In this document: one piece after another, positions 44,449 to 54,370 of the stretch
Position numbering within the stretch: the first letter of the stretch is position 1
How the letters are laid out: the number at the start of each line of letters is the position of its first letter
Assembly (NCBI GenBank): GCA_964017125.1
Contig: OZ024907.1
Coordinates: 25,420,476 to 25,484,475, forward strand
Origin: Flabesymbios commensalis
Lineage: Eukaryota; Annelida; Polychaeta; Terebellida; Flabelligeridae
Direction: 5' to 3'
Length of the DNA stretch: 64,000 nucleotides
Program-made: the position numbers and the translations under genes
Notes under the pieces: generated by a model
What the model saw: only the letters and a program-made list of their open reading frames with translations
Told to the model about the DNA's origin: nothing
The model's database searches: none

Positions 44449-45301
44449 TTAAATTTGGACGTATTCGCCATTTTAAGTTATTAGTCATTAGGCCTACTCA
44501 GCGAGCAAGTAGCCGTTCGTGAACACCGCATCTATTGAAATTTTCTTTCACTAAATGTTTAACTACTTATTATCTATTTCAATGTATGGTATTGCGTAGT
44601 ATTGCGGATGCAAATATTTAATTTCGCGTTATTAAAATTAGTGACGCAAAGCATAAAGGTAATTAATTATATCAACAAAGCAATGAAAACGATTATTTTT
44701 TCTCAATGGATGGACACACATATATTTATTTACTATATGTACTAAGTACTTGTTGCGCCTTTAATTATTTAGCCTTGGAATGGTGGCTCCCTTATACTAA
44801 AATTGCTAAATTAATTAATCGTAGAAAGTTTTGCCTACCACGATTTTCACAATATTGTTCTACAGACAAGATATTACGTATTGTATTAAGGTCTTAATTA
44901 CCCAGTCCCTCTTATGATTAATTACCCTGATTAATGAGAGCCGTGTTTGTTCTGCCGCCAGATCAGTCCACGTTGACAGATGCCTTGTTTGACTTTTCCG
45001 TTTTATCTGCGGTTTATAAATATCCCCTGTTAATGTCATAACCTAATTGAATTGGTGTGATTTATTCCGCCTAGATAACCTGTGTAGTCCAAGTGTTTAT
45101 AAGGAGCTGTAACACGGGCATATATTTTGGAAACGCTTGGAGACATTGCCCCAGCACCTAGCCATTGTTTGGAAGGCGTTTTTCAAGTAGACTGGTTCTC
45201 TGATTTGACTCACCTTTGCTCGCGGCTCACATCATCCGACATGTCATGGCGCAATCTCCCGCCTCTTCTTTTATCCGATAGCTCCAGTCAGCAACATGTA
45301 A

Positions 45302-45372
45302 TGACCCAATGCTGGTTCAATGTTGGACCAGCGTCGCAGACGCTGGTCCAACATTGAACCAGCACTGGGTCA
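45302..45372. repeat. Hairpin element core, 71 bases, one mismatch
   Basis: TGACCCAATGCTGGTTCAAT, GTTGGACCAGCGTC - GCA - GACGCTGGTCCAAC, ATTGAACCAGCACTGGGTCA: 34-base arms with a single mismatch. Only the right outer end (GTATCGTGTTTGCCGAG) is recognisable beyond the core. Confidence 0.87.
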
Positions 45373-45956
45373 GTGTATCGTGTTTGCCGAGTTCTGTGTC
45401 ATAGGGTACAAGCCTGGGCTATCTACTGTAAAAATTGTCATTTTTGCTTCGTTGTTTTTTCTATGAATTATATTATTAAACAGTGAGTCAAATGAGGCTG
45501 AATACACACAGTGGGCCTTTTTAATCGAATCGATACGTACAGACCTCGGGCACCACATATTTTTATGCGAATTTCACCGCTTGTGACATATAGCGAAAGA
45601 TGTGTACTTTTATAATTGTTTTACAGTATTTGTAGGTCAGGCTCATCAAGCGTAATCAGTTTTTCTCTGTTGATAACCAAGTACATTGCTTAGTGCTGTG
45701 TTCATAAAAATGGACATCAGCGTCTTTAAAGCTATGAAATTATATAATCAGGTTATTTTTCTATTTAACCATGTATTAGCTTGAGTGTTGATAATATGAA
45801 TGAGTATGTGAATGTCATAATTCTGGATTTATGCAATTAATTTCGTCAATTTGGGCTATGAGAATGTGATATTTGATTTTTCCACGACTGGTCTCACTGT
45901 CTGAGCACAATGTTGTTTTCACGTAGTCAACGTGAACGTGGTGTGACCAGCGGGAA

Positions 45957-46048
45957 CCCAACAAACACGAGGCGTCGACCCAATGTTGCTTTAATGTTGA
46001 CGGACCAACATTAAAGCAACATTGGGTCAGCGTCTCGTGTTTGCTGGG
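45957..46048. repeat. Hairpin element with the central core deleted
   Basis: CCCAACAAACACGAGGCGTC, GACCCAATGTTGCTTTAATG, TTG - ACGGA - CCAACATTAAAGCAACATTG, GGTCAGCGTCTCGTGTTTGCTGGG. Ends and arms are kept, but the usual GGNCCANCGTC-NNN-GACG centre is reduced to ACGGA. Confidence 0.85.
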
Positions 46049-46189
46049 AAACTGCCGTCTGCAAAATCCTCACAACATTACTCACCTGTAGAGGTTTGTG
46101 GACCTGCCACTCAGGGCTTCAGTTCCCGGTATGTCTTCAGGAAGGAAAATGTATAAAATCTCATAATGACCCCCCACGAGATGTCGATT

Positions 46190-46250
46190 CAATGTTTGTT
46201 TCATGTTGGACCAGCGTCGCAGACGGTGGACCAACATTAAACAGACATTG
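46190..46250. repeat. Hairpin element core
   Basis: CAATGTTTGTTTCATGTTGG, ACCAGCGTC - GCA - GACGGTGGACCAACATTAAA, CAGACATTG. Same loop bases as the copy at 45.3 kb but different outer arms. CACGAGATGTCGATT before it is a decayed outer end. Confidence 0.82.
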
Positions 46251-46706
46251 TTTGATGATATTTGTTAACGTTTCTGATACAATTATTGAGGTACTTTAAT
46301 ATTATATTCAGTAAAGGCACAGGGACGGATTGAAAATTGAGTTGATTGGAAAGAACTGGTACAATTGATTAAGCAAAAACAGCGCGTGCTTTGAATCAGT
46401 GAAACTCCTAACACTTCCCAGAAATCATAGCCACATGAGATTTGAAGAGGAAAGCGGTAATAGTAGTATTTAGTAGTATTTTGTTTATTATACTGATTTG
46501 TGTTACAATAATTCGTTGAGTGATAACAAACATCAAAATAAATGCTCACCCAGCCCCGACATGTGCTTATAGATCAGTTTAAATAGAGTAACAATCTTTA
46601 AACAATATGCATGATGCGAGATAGGAAGTATAAAACAACAACATAATTATTTCAAATTATAATACCATTGTAACATATGTAACAATACATCTTTATATTA
46701 TAGTCG

Positions 46707-48440
46707 TTAGTTATACGTAAACTCTTTGCGAATATCCCATGATTTATCTACAAAGTGAAGAACATCTGTTGAATTTAATTGCATCATATACTGGAATTTT
46801 GTATTAAGTTCCATCAATTCAAAAAGTTTATTTTTTTAATGATGCTGATGTACAATTGAAATCTTTCTGTGGCATATAATGGACAAACACACACAAAATT
46901 AACTTCATCTTCCACCAAAGATTTACAAAAATGACATAGTCTCTCCTCAATTGCAATACCACGGTATCTCCCCGTTTCAATTTCAAGAGGTAGTATACCT
47001 ACACGTAACTGGGCGAATAGAGATTTCTTACGTTTACATATATACTTTTTAACATATTTTTCGGTATAGAAATTGGTTTTAAAAGCGATGTAAGTTCTTA
47101 ATTTTGGTTTATTTAGTAAACCTCTCCCCATTCATTTTCTTGCTTTGCAAGAAGAAGGTTTTCCACAATTGTTAAATTACACACTTCACCAAATTTTGGT
47201 TTGCTACATTTTTATTGACAAATAAGCTTTAATTCGTGACTCCAACTATTGATATTTTGCTTAAAGTCCCATGACAAAACTTTACACGAGTTATTCTATC
47301 ATCCGAGAACATACAAGATCTAGTCCAAAATTTAAACATTAAAAGAAAGTGTCTATATTTTGGTAGCATCTAACCTATCTCCCCTTGAAAAGCAAGTAAG
47401 GGGGATTTAGCGTGGAGTCCCAAATAAATTCTGCATGCCCTATTCTGAATTTTATTTATTGCCGAGTTTTTTGTAAAACCCCGTTTTCCAAAAAAATAAT
47501 CACTGATCGGAACCACACAGCTGTCAAATAACTTAGTATATGTATAAAAACCTGCGTCTCTCAAAGATTTAAATTTTGCCATCACAGCACCTAGGCCCCT
47601 TCCAGCTGCATCGGATAAAATATTTATACCCTTGTTTGAATACATAAATTCATCAAAATAAAACCAAAGATACTTATAATCATTTACAACATCCAGCGGT
47701 TCATTTCCCAGTACAAAGTCTTTTCCCGTACGTTTTACTTTTATTAGTATTTACTTTCAAACACCACTTGGAACACCATTCAGCTACATGATTTAACATT
47801 AATTGTAATTTTTCTCCACTGTCGCAAAGTATCACGATATCGTGAGCATAGCATAAAACAGATAGCGAAAAATCTCAATACCAGAAAGCTGTTCTAAATC
47901 TGTGATCAAGTCATTCAGGAAGATGTTAAATAAGGTAGGAGATAAAGTATCTCCTTGCCTGACACCTGTGGTTGTATTAAACAATTTTGTAAATATATTA
48001 TTTAGTTTAACCCCTTAACCCCCACGATGCATTAAAGCATCATTTTAAATTCCTGAAAACATACCTAATTTTCCTACAATTAAGGGTTTTAGAACGAAAA
48101 TTTCCATGAAACTGGTTTACCAATACGTGGTAATTTTCATCAAAATCATCCTTATCCACTACTAGTCGAGAATTGCGGCAGCAGTTCTCGGTTTGTAGTG
48201 GATGAAGATGACCATGATAAATTCAGGATTGAAAGGGTTAACAGATGAAGTAGTATTACTGTATACATGGATTTAATCGCATTATAGAGATTACCGTCAA
48301 CATTATAGGAAATTAATTTATACAATAACAAATCTCTTGGTATCCAGTCTATGAATGATACATATACTGATTTACCTGATAAAACTCTGTCCCTAAGAAC
48401 TATGGAAAGTACATATGCATAATGCAACCAATAGGTCCTT
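46707..48440 (-). mobile_element. LINE (non-LTR retrotransposon), 5'-truncated, reverse transcriptase and C-terminus
   Basis: On the minus strand, starting at about 48430: LRDRVLSGKSVYVSFID (motif A with its Asp), then WIPRDLLLYKLISYNVDGN, LYNAIKSMYT. After an inserted MITE come KLFNTTTGVRQGDTLSPTLF (motif B) and, in another frame, YAHDIVILCDSG, where the usual YADD is YAHD, so the catalytic centre is lost. Motif A is followed at once by WIPRD, a deletion of about 8 residues compared with the usual FKKAFDWIPRD. Further down are NDYKYL, the thumb-like part (47645-47370), and a C-terminal Cys-rich segment RLCHFCKSLVEDEVNFVCVC, ending FVDKSWDIRKEFTYN and a stop at 46707-46709. At least two frameshifts and several stops; no endonuclease part. 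Clade not decided (CR1/L2-like style). No target duplication identified. Confidence 0.87.
48011..48237 (-). mobile_element. Family B MITE inserted in the LINE at TTAA
   Basis: TTAA at 48007-48010 and 48238-48241. Reversed family B: CCCTTTCAATCCTGAATTT to GGGGGTTAAGGGG, palindrome TCATCTTCATCCACTACAAA ... GTAGTGGATAAGGATGA, tail TATTGGTAAACCAGTTTCAT, GATGCTTTAATGCATCG. Taking out the element and one TTAA leaves an open LINE frame through the join (SSVKLNNIFTKLFNT). Confidence 0.9.
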
Positions 48441-48676
48441 TATATTCCCGACATCCTCGCCTTCCGTGCCGTTATGGCTTCCAACCTTACACCTTTAAAT
48501 CCAGGTGATATGTCACCCAGGCTGGCGACGCCTTACCAATCAACACAAAACGCCGCGTGATCCTTATTTCAACGTTGGTCCGAAGACAGGGGTGTTGGTC
48601 AGCTCAAGGAAATGGTCTGATCATTATTCAGCCGGAGTCCTCAGTCAGCAGTCCTCATGGCTGACATATACTTTAC

Positions 48677-48787
48677 AACAAACACGAGACATTCAACCAT
48701 TAATGCTGGTTGAATGTTGGACCACCGTCTACGACGCTGGTGCAGCCTTAATTCAGCATTGGTTGAGTGTTTCGTGTTTTTGCTTGG
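48677..48787. repeat. Hairpin element, near-complete
   Basis: AACAAACACGAGACATTCAA, CCATTAATGCTGGTTGAATG left; core TTGGACCACCGTC-TAC-GACGCTGGTGCAG; right CATTGGTTGAGTGTTTCGTG, TTTTTGCTTGG. Arms pair with scattered mismatches. Confidence 0.8.
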
Positions 48788-49329
48788 CTGCAGGCATAAA
48801 AAAAGTGACATAGTAATTCACTTGGTGTTCTAACATTTCTACGCGACGCCTCAGCCCTGATATAACTATACACTTCACTTTTCCTTCATTTCCCTGTGAG
48901 CAAGTAAATTATCACTAACTATTGTGCGTGTTTCAGATTTGCAGGCGGAATTATATCTTTTTAGCAATAGTATGGAATGCTCCTTTGGCTGAATTTGTTG
49001 TACAGTGTAAAAAATGATGCTAAAAAGGCTCTGGAGACGGTTTTTTTTATTTCTAAGTTATTGATTCTCGTAACTATATTCCGCAAATCAGCACTATTTT
49101 TAGGCACCTCGCAAAATTGTTATATTCTTTTTGCTAAATTTGAATTTTAAGTTGACACCATTAGGGCTAAGAGGATAGTGTCCACAGTGGTACCACAGAT
49201 TCGTTGATCGACCACATACAAGGTTAGTTATGATGTGATTTTACTGAAATTTAAAATGGACACAACAAGTCGACTTTTTAAATATATGTAACCGCAAAAA
49301 CAATAACCTAATTAATGGCGGGGGATGAT

Positions 49330-49880
49330 AATAGGACTTTAGGCCTCTTGCTAAGTGCCAAAAATTGCCCCTGTAGTTGCCAGTGTTCATTTTTAGTTAG
49401 TTTAAGTTACTGAAAGTTAAATACAATGCATGTAAATATTTCTAATTTTCACTCTAAAATTGACAAAATATAGATATTTTTATCCACTTGAAGTTGTGTC
49501 TAGACTCGACTTCAAGTGGGTGAAGGGCGGGGGCCCTAGGGTAGTGGTTAGCACCGCTGCCTCTCACGCGTTCACGAGTTCGGGGTTCGGTTCCCGGTCT
49601 CGGCGGTTTCAAAGAAACAGAAATGTTTCTTCCCCATCCACGTGTGAAAGTTAGTATTGTGGGGAGCCTCCGTGACCGAGAAGTAGCGTGCTCGGCCTCA
49701 GACCGCCAAGGCTCGAATTACGAATCCTGTGTCTGGAGGACAGTGTCATCGCAATCATCTCACCATCCTCAGGAGGTTCTCCTGGCCCAGTTTAGCCTAT
49801 ATGTTTACAAAAGTGACCTAAAGCCCGATTCATTTCATTTCAAGTGGGTGAAAATATAATTATTTGACTTGGCGCTGCAA
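49330..49880. mobile_element. Family C MITE remnant split by a SINE
   Basis: ATCCACTTGAAGTTGTGTC ... GACTTCAAGTGGGTGAA is the family C palindrome (49480-49524), and the sequence after the SINE (AAAATATAATTATTTGACTT) continues the family pattern. Outer ends are not clear; AATTAATGGCGGGGGATGAT just before (49311-49330) is the end word of the tandem element at 13.6 kb. Confidence 0.6.
49525..49838 (+). mobile_element. Dimeric tRNA-derived SINE, copy 2, with 14-base target duplication
   Basis: TTCAAGTGGGTGAA stands at 49511-49524 and again at 49839-49852. The first tRNA-like half is better kept than in copy 1: GGGGGCCCTAGGGTAGTGGT, TAGCACCGCTGCC, B box GAGTTCGGGGTTCGGTTCCC. Second half GGAGCCTCCGTGACCGAGAA, GTAGCGTGCTCGGCCTCAGA, B-box region GGCTCGAATTACGAATCC. 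Shared 3' part TCATCTCACCATCCTCAGGA. Tail only ATTCATTTCATT. Pol III transcription from the internal boxes is the expected mode. Confidence 0.92.
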
Positions 49881-50236
49881 GTGTAAGATACGTGATATGT
49901 TTTCCAAACTTATCAAGAAAGTCTACACAGGTGTGTCTTGTGTCCAAGGAGAGTAGATACTATTTATATATCTCTGAGGTTAGAATCATCTCGTACGATA
50001 CATACTGAGCCAAGTTTAGAATAACTTGTAGTTGTAGTTTGATCTAACATTGGTTAACATCGGGCTGGAGTGTTCTGTTACATGGGATGGGTAGGTAGGT
50101 GTTCCCTCACGTAAATAGGCGATCACGTTAATGGCGCTGACTCGCAATGTCGCCTCACTTAAATAGGGTTGATAATTTGACCACACTATGTATATTTATA
50201 GGCCACGTACCAGTTGACACGCGAACAAACTACAGT

Positions 50237-50305
50237 TTGGTCAAGTGCTGGATCAATGATGAGGTAACGCTTCTGACGCTGGCCCATCATTGATATAGTG
50301 CTGTG
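50237..50305. repeat. Hairpin-related repeat with altered centre
   Basis: AAGTGCTGGATCAATGATG and CATCATTGATATAGTGCT pair; the right half has TGACGCTGGCCC but the left half of the core is AGGTAACGCTTC, so the core is broken on one side only. Confidence 0.6.
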
Positions 50306-51654
50306 CTAATATATGCATGTCTATAGGTTTGTATGACGTGCAGTTCGGCACGCCCAGTTTTATATTTGTCTACAGGGTGGCTATTGGCCTGTAGTCCCAA
50401 CCACAGAACAATCTCAACTACGCACCTTTCACATACCATCAATAAATATCACACTCTTTATTCCGTAATCTATCATACATTTATACAATTGTAATATGTC
50501 CTATTTATTTATCTATATATTCTATATATTTTCGTATAAAATGAAAATTTGAAATCACATAAGAGAAAGTTCTTTAAGTTATAAATATTTAATACTGATA
50601 ATTGAATTGATTTGTGTTGTATGCTGGTGTATTTAAGGGGGTCATTTGCATCGTAATGGGTGGGCATAATAAACAACACCTAGTCTTTCACACCACACTT
50701 ACGGGGATTTGCTCATTTATGATAGTGACGTTGGTTCTAGTTCTTTTGGGTCGCACCTAGAATATTATTTGCGCTGCAAGTGCGTTGTAGTTTTTTTTCG
50801 TATTAAAACATACGTGTTCAACACGCAATAGTAAAGTTATATCATCTCAATCATTGAATCTTCTCATATACATGCGCTGATATTATAATTTTATGAATCC
50901 TAACATCGCCATATATTATACCATTTTAGTGAGTGTTCTTTCTTTCTGTAGAATTTGTAGTTTTAGCTGATAATATGTTTGCTTATATGGCTGTTGAATG
51001 TATGCCAAATATTTTCTGATACATGAAGGACATTACCATGCTAGCCATTACAAAGATTAGATGCCAAGTCGATGGTGTTATATTTTTCAATTACAGCTGG
51101 TATTGCAACGATATTTCTAGCTTCAATTTGATGAGGATGTAATGTTGAACAAGTCGAATCCAAATAATAATAGCTGTTATATGTTCGCCTGACAAAATTG
51201 AATTGTGTTTTATTTTTTCAATCCGAAACCCGGGTAAATATGCAAAACCTTGAACGATCAGCGTTACCCGATCGCTCAAGTCAAACGCTGCGAACAGCCT
51301 TGAAGTGGTTCTTAAACAGTGTGTATAAACATTGCGGAATTCTGGGCAATTTATATCTCAATGTCGGTCCAACGTCTGTGACATCAGCCTAGTATTAAAC
51401 TAACGATTGCCAAGCGATTTTTGTGAATGGCTTCGTTTCGTGAGAACTACAGATAAATTATACTCTCCACGTTAGTGGCCGATGACCCTTTTTAACCCTT
51501 TTAACTTTAATTTCATTTTGGTATTTTCCATCCTTTAAGTCGAAATTACTGACGTAATTTCCAGCTTCATATAATAGATGGAATGCCTATTATTTTGAGA
51601 AAAATAGCTGTCTAAGGCATGCTAATATGCCCTGATGTAGCTGTTAAAGCTACC

Positions 51655-51870
51655 GTATTTCACGAGTTTGGGATTCGTTGTCCGCTATCGGTATTCAAGT
51701 TTCAAATAATTTTTCTTCTTCCATCCATTCTCGTAAGATTCAATATTGTTTACAGGTAGCATTCTTGGCCTCAGACCGCTAGTGTTCTAACAGTGTCATC
51801 TGATTAGGCTAACATCTCACCATCACCATCAGTTTAGTCTGTATACATGTGTACCGAAGTAGCCATTCAC
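51655..51870 (+). mobile_element. SINE copy 3, old and decayed
   Basis: CACGAGTTTGGGATTCG, TTTCTTCTTCCATCC, TTCTCGTAAGATTCAATATT, TTCTTGGCCTCAGACCGC, CAGTGTCATCTGATTAGGCT, ACATCTCACCATCACCATCA, GTTTAGTCTGTATAC follow the order of the two good SINE copies, with deletions and many substitutions. Confidence 0.72.
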
Positions 51871-52189
51871 ATTTATTCCCTTCTAGAAAGGGTTTTCTGC
51901 CTTGGAAACCTGTTATGTGGGGGTATATGTCAACTGCTACAATGCGGTCATGTAAGGTGATCCAATAAATGGAAAATTTAAGCCACTTTTTCTCAAAAAC
52001 AGGCATACCACAAGTTAAACAGGGATCACATTAAGCTACGAAGCAAGTGCATTGCCGGCATTAGATATAGAAACTGTTATACTAAACCTAAGTAAAAGTT
52101 GATTTAAATGCAATGAAAACTGATACAATTGGCCGACATTAATTACACATTAATTTAGACAGTCAGTGAAATAATACAAACCTACGACG

Positions 52190-52440
52190 CCGCACTAATT
52201 GTGTTTTGGATCGGGATCCGAAACGTAATCCGCATCATCCAAAAAAATTAATCGATTGTTCCTTGACTCGGGACACACATCTTTCAAAACAATTTGTTCA
52301 TTAATTTTAGAGTAATCCTGATCACGGACAAAATGACAGACAAACAAACAAACACGACAAAATACATAGCCTCCTTCGGCGGAGCCTATTAACAAATTAC
52401 ATGCACACCCTCCGCTGGGGAGGTGATAACTTCTGCGGCC
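52190..52440 (-). repeat. Dispersed repeat of the GGCGGAGG...TGTTTGTTTGTCTGTCATTT type
   Basis: Minus strand: GCCGAAGGAGGCTATGTATT, TTGTCGTGTTTGTTTGTTTG, TCTGTCATTTTGTCCGTG, GATCAGGATTACTCTAAAA. This layout is a widespread animal repeat style, though no second copy is in the window. The open frame on it (52195-52395) is not taken as a gene. Confidence 0.45.
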
Positions 52441-52818
52441 CTTTCCATATACTCCTGGATCGACTAAAACATGACGATAAGGGCGGGTTTACCCATTGTC
52501 CACATGGAATGTCAATCTATAACAGGATTTACAATTTCAGAGAAAATCATGGATATAAAGTCAGATAAATTGTAATGCTGACACATGTAAAAATGACATT
52601 TTATAAAATTCATCGTCTAAGGTCATAGATTCATATTAGAATTTTCGACTAACTTTTTAAAAGTATCGAACCAGGTATTTAATAGTTAACTTGGCTAACA
52701 TCGAGGTGAACAAAGATACAAATGCATGACGTTTACATTTTTAATCTGTCATTGTTGACTTCGACTGATTGATCATGGTATATATTATTATGTGTATGAC
52801 TCATCCGTGATGCTTGCA

Positions 52819-52923
52819 CAGTAAACACAAAGCATTTGTATTACATTTGTACAACGTCGGCCCAGCGTCAGAGACGCTGGGCCGACGTTGTGCAAATGTT
52901 ATACAAATGTTTTGTGTTTGCTG
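52819..52923. repeat. Hairpin element, best complete copy (CATTTGTA subtype)
   Basis: CAGTAAACACAAAGCATTTG, TATTACATTTGTACAACGTC, GGCCCAGCGTC - AGA - GACGCTGGGCC, GACGTTGTGCAAATGTTATA, CAAATGTTTTGTGTTTGCTG. 51-base arms, about six mismatches, loop of three bases. The inner 18 bases per arm around the loop are perfect. Confidence 0.9.
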
Positions 52924-53098
52924 TTTGACGACCGGAATTTCTGTGTGAATGTTGACAATCTGTATCTTCATCACCATTTTATATACAGTCGGGGTTGAAT
53001 ACATTCTTACTCAGCGATAAGGAATATTTGATAGGCACATCCAACAGGTGCCATATACTATTTTATAAGTGCGCTATATATAGATGACAGGTGAAAAG

Positions 53099-53153
53099 CG
53101 TTGGCTCAACGCTGGTCCAACGTCTATGACGCTGGGCCAGAGTTCAACCAACG
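53099..53153. repeat. Hairpin element core
   Basis: CGTTGGCTCAACGCTGGTCC, AACGTC - TAT - GACGCTGGGCCA, GAGTTCAACCAACG. Scattered mismatches. A half-core (GTTGCTCCAACGTTGGTGCA) follows at 53248. Confidence 0.75.
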
Positions 53154-54370
53154 ACTAACCTCTGAATAAATATCATGTCGGACGGAATTTGGCCCTGACA
53201 ACTCCCTTTAACAAGTGGTCCTCCATACGACCATACGAAACTGGATACGTTGCTCCAACGTTGGTGCAATTGTGGGCTAACGCGGAAAGCGTTCGTCCTA
53301 TATTGTCACAGCGCTGCTCGTGAAGTGATGATTTCAGTTTTCATGTTCACTCCGGCACGAACAATTTTCACAAGCACAGCTTCACTGACACCCAAATACG
53401 TGCTTCATCCACATTATTTGTGTGTACTCGTGCAGCCTAAAAAACTTGAATTGTTTTGTCTTTGAATTAGAGGATATCTGTGCTTTTGGAAGTGTGTAGG
53501 TATGCCGTCAGAATATTATTGGGTCCTTATGAAACCTGGCGGTGATTTTTGCAGTAATCTTGTATTTTAGAGGATCCTCATGACGAGTCATTTTGCTGAT
53601 CATGTGTTCACATGTTCAGGTTATGGTCATCTTTACATGGTATTATATGCGATATGACCCTCTGCACCAATAGATGCTTCCTCATTTGCAATTGGACTAA
53701 AAACATGTTCTAGGTTCTGAAACTACCTACATAACACATTATTCATTGATCTCGATGCTTAAAAGTAACAGATATCTTATCCATGCATTCCTAAATACGT
53801 TGACGTGGATGTTCTCCCGGCCCGACTGGCGTCGAAAGGAGAGGGGTTATTCAGGCCTGCTTATATTAGGTTCTTTTGTCATTCCATCTGTAATAGTTCT
53901 ACGTTATTTATTTCGACAGCCTGGAGCTTCTGTCTCAGTTTAAAAGCGTTATGGCACAATCAGTAACTAATAGACTGTACCACTTATGTCAGCCTCTGTC
54001 ATCTTTCTAAGAACCTGAGTCTGATACTAAATCTAAACTAAAGGTTGTAGCCTATTCTCAGCTGTTCAACTGCCACCAGGTCATGCGCTATTTATTTTCA
54101 AGTCGTTTCGTCAAGTCAATTAGGTTTGCTTAGTTTAGTCTGTTATATCGAACATTTCACTAGGTTTTGTTTGCAATAGACTATATTTTTAATATTAAAT
54201 ATAGGTGTAGTATCTCGTAAATCTATCTGTATGGATAAAATGGCATTGCTTATATATTTGTGTGCACCTCAGAAGCTATGTTGGTCACGAGGAGGCTCGA
54301 TCACGGTCGTCTGAACTATCACGGCGCCATCAATCGTAGTAGTCGCAGCTATAATGTTAAAATTATTTAT

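Noticed and set aside
46814-48427. Several separate minus-strand proteins
   Set aside because: They are pieces of one LINE open reading frame, explained by frameshifts, stops and an inserted MITE.
45302-48787. Clustered hairpins as a CRISPR array or small-RNA gene cluster
   Set aside because: Spacing is irregular, units are palindromes rather than short direct repeats with spacers, the genome is eukaryotic, and there are no cas genes.
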